This document shows, piece after piece, positions 1-8,013 of a stretch of 64,000 bases of DNA (positions are counted from its first letter, which is position 1; each line of letters begins with the position of its first letter). The stretch comes from Shimia aestuarii. Its GTDB lineage: Bacteria > Pseudomonadota > Alphaproteobacteria > Rhodobacterales > Rhodobacteraceae. The stretch is taken from NCBI RefSeq assembly GCF_022814865.1, contig NZ_JAKVRD010000016.1, forward strand, positions 21,138 to 85,137, written 5' to 3'. The notes beneath the pieces were generated by a model. It saw only the letters and a program-made list of their open reading frames with translations, did not search any database and had not been told where the DNA came from. The translations under genes and the position numbers were made by a program.

Positions 1-2
1 GC

Positions 3-500
3 CGTCTGGTGATGCCGCTTTTGGTCTTGACCCAAGCCGTGCCGGTCTTTGCGCTCGCACCGATCCTGACGCTTTGGTTTGGCTATGGGATGGCGTCGAA
101 AGTGCTTATGGCGGTGCTCATCATTTTCTTCCCTGTCACCAGCGCATTTCATGATGGGCTGACACGCATTCCCAAAGGGCTACGCGATCTGGCGCGCACC
201 ATGAATGCAACTCCGTTTCAGGAGATGCTCCGCCTGCGCATTCCCCATGCGCTGCCGTCGCTGGCGACAGGCCTGAAGATGGGGGCGGTCTATGCGCCCA
301 TCGGGGCGGTGATCGGGGAATGGGTGGGCGCCTCGCAAGGCTTGGGATACCTGATGCTTTTGGCCAATGGTCGGGCGAAAACCGATCTCATGTTTGCGAG
401 CTTGCTGCTGCTCGCGCTGATGACTGTAACGCTTTACCAAGTCGTCTCATGGGCCGCGGATCGCGCATCCTTTCGGGATAAGGATTTGCACGCTGCCTAG
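3..500 (+). CDS. ABC transporter permease, TauC/SsuC/ThiX type (5' truncated by window edge)
   Basis: This is the C-terminal part of an inner-membrane permease; the reading frame runs in from the window edge, so the true start lies outside. About 165 residues are visible, with several hydrophobic segments. An EAA-like cytoplasmic loop that contacts the ATPase (about residues 55-90, including RDLARTMNATPFQ and LRIPHALPSLATGLK) is typical of the nitrate/taurine/HMP permease family. The motif GAVIGEWVGASQGLGYLM near the end also fits this family. The substrate cannot be told from this fragment, though pyrimidine-precursor (ThiX-like) or sulfonate uptake are usual roles. It is followed by the convergent ridA-like gene. 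Confidence 0.8.
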   Translation, partial: RLVMPLLVLTQAVPVFALAPILTLWFGYGMASKVLMAVLIIFFPVTSAFHDGLTRIPKGLRDLARTMNATPFQEMLRLRIPHALPSLATGLKMGAVYAPIGAVIGEWVGASQGLGYLMLLANGRAKTDLMFASLLLLALMTVTLYQVVSWAADRASFRDKDLHAA

Positions 501-579
501 CCGCGTTTCGGTAGGTGCTGGGCAGGAACATATTCGCGGGGGCGCGCGGCGAAGCGAGAGGCCACGCCGCGCGATTGGA

Positions 580-930
580 TTAGGCCTTGGCGGCGGTCAC
601 GATGACTTCGACCAAATATTCCGGGGTTGCCAGTTTCGATTCGCCGCAGGCGCGGGTTGGCGCGTGGCCCTTGGGAACCCAAGCATCCCAGACAGCGTTC
701 ATTTCGGCGAAATCCTTCATGTCTGCGAGCCAGATCACCGCTTGTAGGATGCGCGTGTTGTCGCTGCCTGCTTCGGCAAGCAGGGCATCGACCTTGTCGA
801 GACAGTCCTGAGTCTGCTGGGCGACGCTGGCCCCGGCGGTGCCGACTTGGCCCGCGAGGTAGATGGTCTCGCCGTGGGTGACGATCTGGCTCATGCGATC
901 GCCGACATGTTTGCGCGTGATTTCAGTCAT
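580..930 (-). CDS. RidA family protein (YjgF/YER057c/UK114)
   Basis: The 116-residue protein has the normal length of a RidA subunit, a trimer that hydrolyses reactive enamine/imine intermediates to ketoacids. The segment GHAPTRACGESKLATPEYLVEVIVTA matches the family C-terminus, which carries the conserved arginine (here in PTRACGES) that binds the carboxylate of the substrate. It lies 44 bp downstream of the acetylpolyamine amidohydrolase-like gene on the same strand, so the two are probably co-transcribed with the GntR gene. RidA paralogues inside catabolic operons commonly take part in the local pathway, so this one may deaminate an imine formed by the neighbouring amine catabolism (inference). 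Confidence 0.85.
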   Translation of the reverse strand: MTEITRKHVGDRMSQIVTHGETIYLAGQVGTAGASVAQQTQDCLDKVDALLAEAGSDNTRILQAVIWLADMKDFAEMNAVWDAWVPKGHAPTRACGESKLATPEYLVEVIVTAAKA

Positions 931-974
931 GGTCTTTCCTGTTTGGTTGAGTCGTCTGAATAGGGTCTAGCGTG

Positions 975-2000
975 TCAGGTGCTTGCCTGAAAGCCGCTCA
1001 GGGTTCGGGTCAGATTTTCGCCGAGGGAGTCCGACAGGTAGCCACCTTCTTGCACGAAGAGAACGGGCAGACCTGTCTTGGCGAGCGCCGCGCCAATGCG
1101 GGAGAAGCCCTCTTTGGTGACGCGAAGCCAGTCGAAAGGATCATCGATGGATGCGTCGAGGCCGAGGGCGACCACGAGAACGTCCGTTCCGAAATCATCG
1201 ATGCGATTTAGGGCCGTGTCCAACGCCACGAGGTAATCCTCGTCGCCAATGCCGCGGGAAAGCGGGATGTTGAGATTGTAGCCGAGCCCGGCGCCTTCGC
1301 CGCGTTCATGGGCATGACCCCAGAAGAAGGGGTAGAACTTGGTCGGGTCGGCGTGAATCGACACGGTGAGCACATCGTCACGGCGATAGAAGATGTCTTG
1401 GGTGCCGTTGCCGTGGTGCACATCTACATCGAGAATCGCGGGGCGCAGACCGGCTTTGCACAGGCGTTCGGCGGCGATACCCGAGTTGTTGAGGAAGCAG
1501 AAACCCGCTGCAAGATCGCCATAGGCGTGGTGCCCCGGCGGGCGCGAGAGCACGTAGGCCGCATGTTCGCCGCCAAGAAGCAAATCGGCCCCCGTGATGG
1601 CGGATTGGGCCGACCAGTAGGCCGCTTCCCAAGTGCCTTCTGCAATCGGGCAAGCGGTATCGCCTTGGTGGTATCCAGCCTGACCTACGGGCGAGGTGGG
1701 GTAGCTATTGCTGCGGGCGAGGGGGTGGATGTTGGGAATAACCTCTTCGCCTGCGTCCGGAAGTGCGCGCCAGCGGGGGTAGATGGTTTTCAGGAAGGCA
1801 AGGTATTCGGGAGAATGCAGGGCCGCGATGGGGCCGATGCCGGCGTCCTTGGGGGCCTCGAACTGGCAGCCCGCCGCAAGCGCGCCCGCATGCAGCACTT
1901 CGATTCGTTTGGGTTGTTCTGGGTTGGGGCGAATGGCGCCGCTTGCGATGAAGTGCTTTGGGTCGTGGCGCCATTGCCGTTCGTCGAAGACTGCTTTCAC
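975..2000 (-). CDS. Histone deacetylase family / acetylpolyamine amidohydrolase-like hydrolase
   Basis: This is a 341-residue zinc amidohydrolase of the arginase/deacetylase fold. Family signatures are present in order: RPPGHHAY with the two catalytic histidines (about residue 150), the metal-binding DVDVHHGNGTQ (about 192), the third metal ligand in LGLDASIDDP (about 285) and the transition-state tyrosine in QEGGYL (about 318). The length and the N-terminal RHDPKHF segment resemble bacterial acetylpolyamine amidohydrolases, which remove acetyl groups from acetylputrescine, acetylcadaverine or acetylspermidine. It lies between the GntR gene and ridA on the minus strand. Its substrate may be whatever N-acyl amine or peptide the divergent ABC transporter imports, which is an inference from context. 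Confidence 0.85.
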   Translation of the reverse strand: MKAVFDERQWRHDPKHFIASGAIRPNPEQPKRIEVLHAGALAAGCQFEAPKDAGIGPIAALHSPEYLAFLKTIYPRWRALPDAGEEVIPNIHPLARSNSYPTSPVGQAGYHQGDTACPIAEGTWEAAYWSAQSAITGADLLLGGEHAAYVLSRPPGHHAYGDLAAGFCFLNNSGIAAERLCKAGLRPAILDVDVHHGNGTQDIFYRRDDVLTVSIHADPTKFYPFFWGHAHERGEGAGLGYNLNIPLSRGIGDEDYLVALDTALNRIDDFGTDVLVVALGLDASIDDPFDWLRVTKEGFSRIGAALAKTGLPVLFVQEGGYLSDSLGENLTRTLSGFQAST

Positions 2001-2051
2001 GTCGTTCCTCTCAGGGCCGGAAGCCCGGCCTCGTCCGTTGTTTCTTGAGTT

Positions 2052-2750
2052 TCAATCCCGGTCGGCCGTTTCCAGCCCGCTGAAATGCGCCACGATCACG
2101 TGACGCGCCAGCCCGATGTGATAGTCCATCGCGTTGCGGACCTGTTCCACATCACCGCTCTCGAGGGCTTCGATGATGTGGCCGTGATTGCTCGCGATGT
2201 TGTCTGGTGCGTTTTCCATCCTCCCGATCAGCGAAAGACCGAGTTGGATCTCCGAAGAGATCTGCTGGAAGATCGCAAGAAAACGGGGGTTGCCAGACGC
2301 CTCGATGAGAAGGCGGTGGAACTCGAGGTCTGCGGCAGACGTCTCGGGTTCGCGCCCGGCATCTGCCAAGGCGATCATCTTTTCAAGCTGTTGGCGCAGG
2401 ACGGGTATCACATCCGCCGCGCCCTTGCGCACGACAAGCGCCGCAGCTTCGCGTTCGATCGCCAAGCGCAATTCATAGAGCGAACCGAGGTCTTCGGAGT
2501 TCATGGTGCGCACAAAGAAACCGCGATTGGGATGGGACACCAACAACCCCGTGCTTTCCAGCATGCGCCCGGCTTCGCGCACTGGTGCGCGGCTGACACC
2601 GAGCTCTCGCGCGATGACAGATTCGGACACTCTTTCACCGGGTCGAAGGCGACCGGACAGGATGTGATCGGTCAGAAGTGTCGCGATTTCTTGCGAGAGC
2701 GATCTCCGCTCGAGGTGATCTAGTCTCAGGGGGTTGGTTTTTGTGCTCAT
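2052..2750 (-). CDS. GntR family regulator, FCD (FadR) subfamily
   Basis: This is a 232-residue DNA-binding regulator. The N-terminal winged helix-turn-helix (about residues 15-80) shows the classic GntR run LRPGERVSESVIARELGVSRAPVREA. The rest is an all-helical FCD ligand domain with metal-binding features: EFHRLL and the histidine-bearing NHGHIIEAL and later helix. The gene is transcribed away from the ABC transporter, with a 167-bp gap to the transporter start that contains a perfect 19-bp palindrome. It most likely represses its own operon (amidohydrolase, ridA) and the transporter operon until a small carboxylate ligand binds. The ligand is not predictable from sequence. Confidence 0.88.
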   Translation of the reverse strand: MSTKTNPLRLDHLERRSLSQEIATLLTDHILSGRLRPGERVSESVIARELGVSRAPVREAGRMLESTGLLVSHPNRGFFVRTMNSEDLGSLYELRLAIEREAAALVVRKGAADVIPVLRQQLEKMIALADAGREPETSAADLEFHRLLIEASGNPRFLAIFQQISSEIQLGLSLIGRMENAPDNIASNHGHIIEALESGDVEQVRNAMDYHIGLARHVIVAHFSGLETADRD

Positions 2751-2770
2751 TCGTTCAAACTACGCCTCAG

Positions 2771-2789
2771 ATTGTCGACTGTCGACAAT
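2771..2789. promoter_or_regulatory. Candidate GntR operator, perfect 9-1-9 palindrome
   Basis: ATTGTCGAC-T-GTCGACAAT is a perfect inverted repeat with a one-base centre. It starts 21 bp before the GntR gene and lies about 130 bp before the ABC transporter gene. FCD-type GntR proteins bind short palindromes of this size between divergent genes. A further half-site-like TTGTTGAC follows at about 2791-2798, suggesting a second, weaker site. Confidence 0.7.
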
Positions 2790-2917
2790 ATTGTTGACAT
2801 TCGGTGGGAACCTCCCCGAGCATGGAGGCGTGAAGCGTGGGGTGCCCGCGCACAGTCTGCGAAGTGAAAGAGACCGGAAGAAATAATTCGGTCGCCACCA
2901 AAACAGGGAAGAATCAA

Positions 2918-4453
2918 ATGATGAAACGACTAGTCACAAGCCTTATGGCGATGACCTTGGCGGGTGCTGTGCATGCCGAGAATCGCCTCGATATCGTGGT
3001 CCAGCCAGAGCCGCCCAGCTTGATGCTCGGCCTCGTGAGCAACGGGCCGACGCAGTTGGTCGCGGGCGATATCTATGAAAGCCTGCTGCGCTATGACACT
3101 GATCTCAATCCGATGCCGTCTTTGGCTTCCGAGTGGGAGATTTCGGACGATGCGCTTACCTATACGTTCAAGCTCCGTGAGGACGTGACATGGCATGACG
3201 GCGAGCCGTTCACCGCCGAAGACGTGGTGTTCTCGGTCGACAAGTTCCTGCGCGAGACCCATGCGCGCCTGCGTGTCAGCCTCGAACATGTCGAAAGCGT
3301 CACAGCGCCGGATGCGCACACCGTGGTCTTTAAGTTGAAACAGCCGTTTGGCCCGTTCATCGGGGTTTTCGAGGCTGGCACGATGCCGATGATCCCGAAG
3401 CACATCTATGAAGGCACCGACTACAAGACCAACCCGGCCAACAATACGCCGATCGGTACAGGCCCGTTCAAATTCGAAGCCTGGGAAAAGGGCAGCTATA
3501 TCCACCTCGTGAAGAACGAGGATTACTATCTCGACGGTAAACCGGCGATTGACGATGTCTATTATCGCGTGATCCCCGATGCCGCGTCGCGCGCGGTGGC
3601 GTTCGAGAATGGCGATGTCGATGTTCTGCCGGGTGGCTCGGTCGAGAACTGGGACGTGAAGCGCCTGATCGAGATGGATGGCGTCTGTTCGACGGGGCAT
3701 GGCTGGGAATATTTCGCGCCGCATGCGATGGCGTGGATGAACAACCGTGAGGGGCCGACCTCGAGCAAGGCATTCCGCAAGGCAGTCATGTATGCGACGG
3801 ACCGCGAATTCGTCAAAGACGTGATCTGGAACGGGTATGGCAAGGTCGCGACGAGCCCGGTTTCGTCCAAGACCAACTTCTATAGCGACGATACGGTCAT
3901 GTATGACTATGACCCGGACAAGGCGCGCGAGCTTCTTGCAGAGTCGGGCTATGATGGCGAGACCGTTCGCATCCTGCCGCTGCCTTATGGCGAGACCTGG
4001 CAGCGCTGGGCCGAAGCGATGAAGCAGAACCTCGAAGAGGTTGGCGTCAACGTGCAGGTCGTGGCGACCGATGTTGCGGGCTGGAACCAGAAGCAGGCGG
4101 AGTGGGATTTCGATATCGCCTTCACCTACCTCTACCAGTATGGCGACCCGGCGCTTGGTGTCGCACGTAGCTATCTCGCGAGCAACATTGCCAAGGGTAG
4201 CCCCTGGAACAACGTCGCCGGGTATGAAAACCCCAAGGTGGACGATCTCTTCGCCAAGGCCGCTGTTGCGGCGACCCCCGAAGAGCGCCAGGCGCTTTAT
4301 ACCGAGATTCAACAGATCCTCGTCGATGACGTGCCTGTCGCATGGCAGCTCGAGATCGAATTCCCGACGATCTATCGTTGCAACGTCAAAGACCTCGTCA
4401 CCACGGCGATCGGCGTGAATGACGGTATGCGCGACGCGTATCTCGAAGACTAA
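2918..4453 (+). CDS. ABC transporter substrate-binding protein, family 5 (peptide/nickel type)
   Basis: This 511-residue periplasmic binding protein begins at the ATG with a GGGAA ribosome site just upstream. An in-frame upstream ATG at 2837 would add 27 residues ahead of the signal peptide and is unlikely. The signal peptide (about residues 1-22) ends in AVHA. Family 5 hallmarks follow: GDIYESLLRYD, LASEWEIS, TYTFKLREDVTWHDGEPFT and EDVVFS. These proteins bind oligopeptides, opines, glycosides or other amides. It is the first gene of the plus-strand operon under the GntR operator. A strong hairpin after its stop separates it from the permeases, which should favour a higher dose of binding protein than of membrane components. 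Confidence 0.92.
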   Translation: MMKRLVTSLMAMTLAGAVHAENRLDIVVQPEPPSLMLGLVSNGPTQLVAGDIYESLLRYDTDLNPMPSLASEWEISDDALTYTFKLREDVTWHDGEPFTAEDVVFSVDKFLRETHARLRVSLEHVESVTAPDAHTVVFKLKQPFGPFIGVFEAGTMPMIPKHIYEGTDYKTNPANNTPIGTGPFKFEAWEKGSYIHLVKNEDYYLDGKPAIDDVYYRVIPDAASRAVAFENGDVDVLPGGSVENWDVKRLIEMDGVCSTGHGWEYFAPHAMAWMNNREGPTSSKAFRKAVMYATDREFVKDVIWNGYGKVATSPVSSKTNFYSDDTVMYDYDPDKARELLAESGYDGETVRILPLPYGETWQRWAEAMKQNLEEVGVNVQVVATDVAGWNQKQAEWDFDIAFTYLYQYGDPALGVARSYLASNIAKGSPWNNVAGYENPKVDDLFAKAAVAATPEERQALYTEIQQILVDDVPVAWQLEIEFPTIYRCNVKDLVTTAIGVNDGMRDAYLED

Positions 4454-4466
4454 GCGAAAGCAGACG

Positions 4467-4505
4467 AGAAAGACCGGCCTGGTCAGAGATCGGGCCGGTC
4501 TTTCT
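4467..4505 (+). terminator. Strong hairpin between binding protein and permease genes (partial terminator)
   Basis: A perfect 13-bp stem (4467-4479 pairs with 4493-4505, core GACCGGCC/GGCCGGTC) closes a 13-nt loop and ends in a T-rich stretch TCTTTCTTTCT. It lies inside the operon, 13 bp after the binding-protein stop. Such hairpins protect the upstream mRNA or terminate part of the transcripts. Confidence 0.8.
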
Positions 4506-4541
4506 TTCTAACGCAACAAGTGAAGCAGGCATTGGCACAGT

Positions 4542-5525
4542 ATGGACATCGTGACAGCTATCGTGGGGCGATTGTTGAAGGCGGTCATCACGCTCTTGAT
4601 GATCGTCATTCTGAATTTCTTTCTCATTCATGCGGCTCCGGGGGATCCGGCGGCCGTCATGGCAGGCGAAGCGGGTGCGGCGGACGCCAAGTATATCGCC
4701 CAACTGCGAGAGCAGTTCGGGCTCGATCAGCCGCTCATGGTGCAGTTCTGGAACTACGTGTCGGGGGTCTTGCAGCTTGATCTGGGCTATTCCTATCGCC
4801 AGCAGATGCCGGTTCTGGATCTGATCCTCGAACGCCTGCCCGCGACCTTGATCCTCACACTGACCGCCTTTGGCATGTCGCTCTTGCTTGGGATCGTGTT
4901 CGGCCTTGCCGCCGCCGCGCGCCAGGGCAAGTGGAGCGATACGGTTATTACCTCGCTCTCGTTGCTGTTTTACGCCACGCCGCTTTTCTGGGTCGCGCTT
5001 ATGGCGGTGGTGCTATTCTCGGTGAAGCTCGGTTGGTTTCCCGCCTTTGGCTATGAGACCGTGGGGGCCGACTATGTGGGTTTCCAAATGGTGCTCGACC
5101 GGCTCAAGCACCTTGTGTTGCCGGCTTTCACGCTCGGCCTTTTCTTCATGGCGGTGTACCTGCGCATGACGCGATCCTCGGTTCTTGAGGTGAGCCAGAT
5201 GGATTTCGTCAAGACGGCCCGCGCCAAGGGCTTGCAGGAGAATGTCATCCGTCGTCGCCACATCCTGCGCAATGCGTTGTTGCCGGTGGTCACACTGGCC
5301 GGTCTTCAGGCCGGGCAGCTTGTCGGGGGCGCGGTCCTTACGGAGACGGTTTTTGCCTGGCCGGGGATCGGGCGGTTGATGTTCGAGAGCCTGACGGCTC
5401 GGGACTATAACACGCTTCTTGGCGTGTTCCTGATCTCGGCGGCGATGGTGATCCTTTTCAACGTGGTCACGGACCTTGTTTATCGGCTGATTGATCCGCG
5501 TATCGGCGCAGGAGGTGCAGCATGA
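4542..5525 (+). CDS. ABC transporter permease, DppB/OppB type
   Basis: This is a 327-residue inner-membrane permease. The N-terminus (one membrane helix, then FFLIHAAPGDPAAVMAG) is the characteristic DppB start, where the GDP motif follows helix 1. About six helices follow. The cytoplasmic EAA loop is seen at RAKGLQENVIRRRHILRNALLPVVT (about residues 228-252). It forms the membrane channel with the next permease. Its stop overlaps the start of the next gene by 4 bp (ATGA), so translation of the two is coupled. Confidence 0.92.
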   Translation: MDIVTAIVGRLLKAVITLLMIVILNFFLIHAAPGDPAAVMAGEAGAADAKYIAQLREQFGLDQPLMVQFWNYVSGVLQLDLGYSYRQQMPVLDLILERLPATLILTLTAFGMSLLLGIVFGLAAAARQGKWSDTVITSLSLLFYATPLFWVALMAVVLFSVKLGWFPAFGYETVGADYVGFQMVLDRLKHLVLPAFTLGLFFMAVYLRMTRSSVLEVSQMDFVKTARAKGLQENVIRRRHILRNALLPVVTLAGLQAGQLVGGAVLTETVFAWPGIGRLMFESLTARDYNTLLGVFLISAAMVILFNVVTDLVYRLIDPRIGAGGAA

Positions 5526-6361
5526 AGGACTTCTTCAAACGCTTCTCGCGCAATCGTGGCGCGTTGATCGGGCTATTCATCCTTGTGGTCGTGATCCTTG
5601 TCGCGGTCTTTGCGCCGCTCCTTTATCCGGACAGCCCGTGGAAGATGGTGCAGCGTCCTTTCCTTGCGCCCTTTAGTGTCGATGGCTTCCCGCTTGGGAC
5701 CGACACGCTTGGTCGCGACGTGGCGGCGGGGCTTGCGCATGGGGCGCGGGTGTCGCTTATCGTCGGGCTTGTTTCGACGCTGGTCGCCTTGTTGATTGGT
5801 GTGCCGCTTGGCGCGCTGGCGGGGTTCTATGGCGGGCTTGTCGATGATGGCGCGATGCGCTTCACCGAGTTTTTCCAGACCATTCCGAATTTCGCGTTGG
5901 CCATCGTGCTTGTCGCGATCATGGAGCCGACGCTTCCGACAATCACGCTTGCCATTGCAATTGTGAGTTGGCCGCCGGTGGCGCGCCTTGTGCGGGCGGA
6001 GGTTCTGTCGCTTCGCAGGCGCGAGTTTGTCGATGCCGCGCGTTTGGCGGGGCTTTCGAACATGCGCATCCTGTTCGGGCATATCCTGCCCAATGCCATG
6101 TCGCCGATCATCGTCATGGCTTCGCTCATGGTGGCGACGGCGATCCTTCTTGAAAGCTCGCTTTCCTTCCTTGGGCTCGGCGATCCCAACATCATGAGCT
6201 GGGGCTATATGATCGGGGCGGCGCGGACCGTCATCCGCAATGCCTGGTGGCTGAGCTTTATTCCGGGGGTGGCGATCCTGATGACCGTTCTTGCCCTCAA
6301 CCTGATTGGCGAAGGCCTCAATGACGCGCTCAACCCGCGTCTGGCACGGAAAGGACGATAA
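5522..6361 (+). CDS. ABC transporter permease, DppC/OppC type
   Basis: The 279-residue partner permease begins with the short N-terminal OppC-type segment (FSRNRGALIGLFILVVVI). It then shows FPLGTDTLGRDVAAGLAHGARVSLIVG, a hallmark of DppC proteins. The EAA loop is at AARLAGLSNMRILFGHILPNAMSP (about residues 173-196). It overlaps the upstream permease by 4 bp and is followed 2 bp later by the ATPase gene, in a tightly packed operon. Confidence 0.92.
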   Translation: MKDFFKRFSRNRGALIGLFILVVVILVAVFAPLLYPDSPWKMVQRPFLAPFSVDGFPLGTDTLGRDVAAGLAHGARVSLIVGLVSTLVALLIGVPLGALAGFYGGLVDDGAMRFTEFFQTIPNFALAIVLVAIMEPTLPTITLAIAIVSWPPVARLVRAEVLSLRRREFVDAARLAGLSNMRILFGHILPNAMSPIIVMASLMVATAILLESSLSFLGLGDPNIMSWGYMIGAARTVIRNAWWLSFIPGVAILMTVLALNLIGEGLNDALNPRLARKGR

Positions 6362-6363
6362 CC

Positions 6364-7971
6364 ATGGATTCAGTGCTTTCTATTCGTGACCTCGCCATCT
6401 CCTTGCCGCCCGGCGCGGACCGGGACTATGCGGTGCAGAATATCGAATTCGACCTGACGCCGGGGGAAATCCTCTGTGTCGTGGGCGAGTCCGGTTCGGG
6501 GAAATCCATGACGGCGAATGCGCTCATGGGGCTTTTGCCGGATCTTGTGCATGTGACCCGTGGCGAAGCGTTCTTTGAGGGGCGCGATGTGCTCGCGCTT
6601 CCGGATGCGGAGCGGCGCAAATTGCGCGGGGATCGGATCGGGATGATCTTTCAGGAGCCAATGTCGGCGCTCAACCCCCTGATGCGGATCGGGGACCAGA
6701 TCGCCGAGACCTACGAGGCGCATGGGCGCTACACCCCGTCCGAGCGGCGTGAACGGGCGCTCGATCTGATCCGCGAGGTGGGCCTGCCAGAGCCGGAGAA
6801 GATCATCCGCGCCTATCCGTTCCAGCTTTCGGGCGGGCAGCGGCAGCGGGCGATGATTGCGATGGCGCTTGCGATGGACCCTGCGGTTCTTATCGCGGAC
6901 GAGCCGACGACGGCGCTTGATGTGACCACGCAGGCGCAGATACTCGACCTCATCAAATCCCTGCAGGAACGGCACGGCATGGCAGTGATGTTCATCACCC
7001 ATGACTTTGGTGTCGTGGCGGAAATCGCCGATCAGGTCATCGTCATGCGCTATGGCGAGATTGTCGAACAGGGCGGGGCCGCGCAGGTGCTTGAGAACCC
7101 GCAGCATGACTATACCAAGGCGCTCCTCGCGGCGGTGCCCTCGGATGTTGTTCCAAGCGGGCAGGAAACGTCAGAGCAGCATGTTCTCGAGGTGCGCGAT
7201 CTGCGTAAGACCTACAAAACGCGCGGTGGCCTTTTCAAGGCGACCCGCGAGGTCCGGGCGATTGATGGCGTGTCCTTCACTGTTGGCAAGGGCGAGGTTC
7301 TCGGGATCGTGGGCGAAAGCGGATCGGGCAAGTCCACGGTGGGGCGGTCGATCGTGCGCCTTGTCGAGGCCGATAGCGGGCAGATCCTCCTTGATGGGGA
7401 AGATATGAACGCGCTTTCGACCGAGGAATTGCGGAGTGCACGGCGTCGGGTTCAGATGATCTTTCAGGACCCTTACGCCTCGCTCAACCCGCGCAAGAAA
7501 ATCCTCTCGGCGATCAGCGAGGGGCCGATCACAATGGGCACGCCTGTGGCAGAGGCCCATGCGCGGGCGCGGGACTTGCTTGAGACAGTCGGCTTGGATG
7601 CCAGCGCGGCAGACCGCTATCCGCACGAGTTCTCCGGCGGACAGCGGCAACGAATCGGGATTGCCCGCGCGCTTGCCATGGACCCGGACCTGATCATTGC
7701 GGATGAGGCTGTTTCGGCGCTCGACGTGTCGATTCAGGCGCAGGTTCTCGAATTGCTGCGCGACCTGCAGCAGCGGTTGCACTTGTCCCTGCTCTTCATC
7801 ACCCACGATTTGCGTGTAGCGGCACAGCTTTGCGACCGGATCGCGGTTATGCAGCACGGGAAACTGGTCGAGATTGGCTCGGTGGCGGAGGTCTTCCTGT
7901 CGCCGAAGCAGGACTATACGCGCAACCTTTTGGCTGCGGTGCCGGGCACTGAATGGGGCGGGGCGGCCTAG
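6364..7971 (+). CDS. Fused dipeptide-type ABC transporter ATP-binding protein (DppD-DppF fusion)
   Basis: This 535-residue cytoplasmic protein carries two complete nucleotide-binding domains, so one polypeptide replaces the usual pair. Domain 1 (about residues 5-255) has Walker A GESGSGKS, signature LSGGQRQRAM and Walker B VLIADEPTTALD. Domain 2 (about 275-530) has Walker A GESGSGKST, signature FSGGQRQRIG and Walker B LIIADEAVSALD. In domain 2 alanine replaces the common proline after the catalytic glutamate. The oligopeptide C-terminal extension follows each domain (about 240-260 and 510-530). It powers the transporter formed by the preceding genes. Confidence 0.93.
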   Translation: MDSVLSIRDLAISLPPGADRDYAVQNIEFDLTPGEILCVVGESGSGKSMTANALMGLLPDLVHVTRGEAFFEGRDVLALPDAERRKLRGDRIGMIFQEPMSALNPLMRIGDQIAETYEAHGRYTPSERRERALDLIREVGLPEPEKIIRAYPFQLSGGQRQRAMIAMALAMDPAVLIADEPTTALDVTTQAQILDLIKSLQERHGMAVMFITHDFGVVAEIADQVIVMRYGEIVEQGGAAQVLENPQHDYTKALLAAVPSDVVPSGQETSEQHVLEVRDLRKTYKTRGGLFKATREVRAIDGVSFTVGKGEVLGIVGESGSGKSTVGRSIVRLVEADSGQILLDGEDMNALSTEELRSARRRVQMIFQDPYASLNPRKKILSAISEGPITMGTPVAEAHARARDLLETVGLDASAADRYPHEFSGGQRQRIGIARALAMDPDLIIADEAVSALDVSIQAQVLELLRDLQQRLHLSLLFITHDLRVAAQLCDRIAVMQHGKLVEIGSVAEVFLSPKQDYTRNLLAAVPGTEWGGAA

Positions 7972-8013
7972 GCGGCTGCAAAGCTCTGGAGGATTTGGGG
8001 GGGAGATGACGGA

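Noticed and set aside
2930..4312. Long open frame of 460 codons on the minus strand
   Set aside because: It lies opposite the substrate-binding protein gene, is rich in arginine and histidine, lacks family motifs and has no ribosome site; it is a shadow of a high-GC gene.
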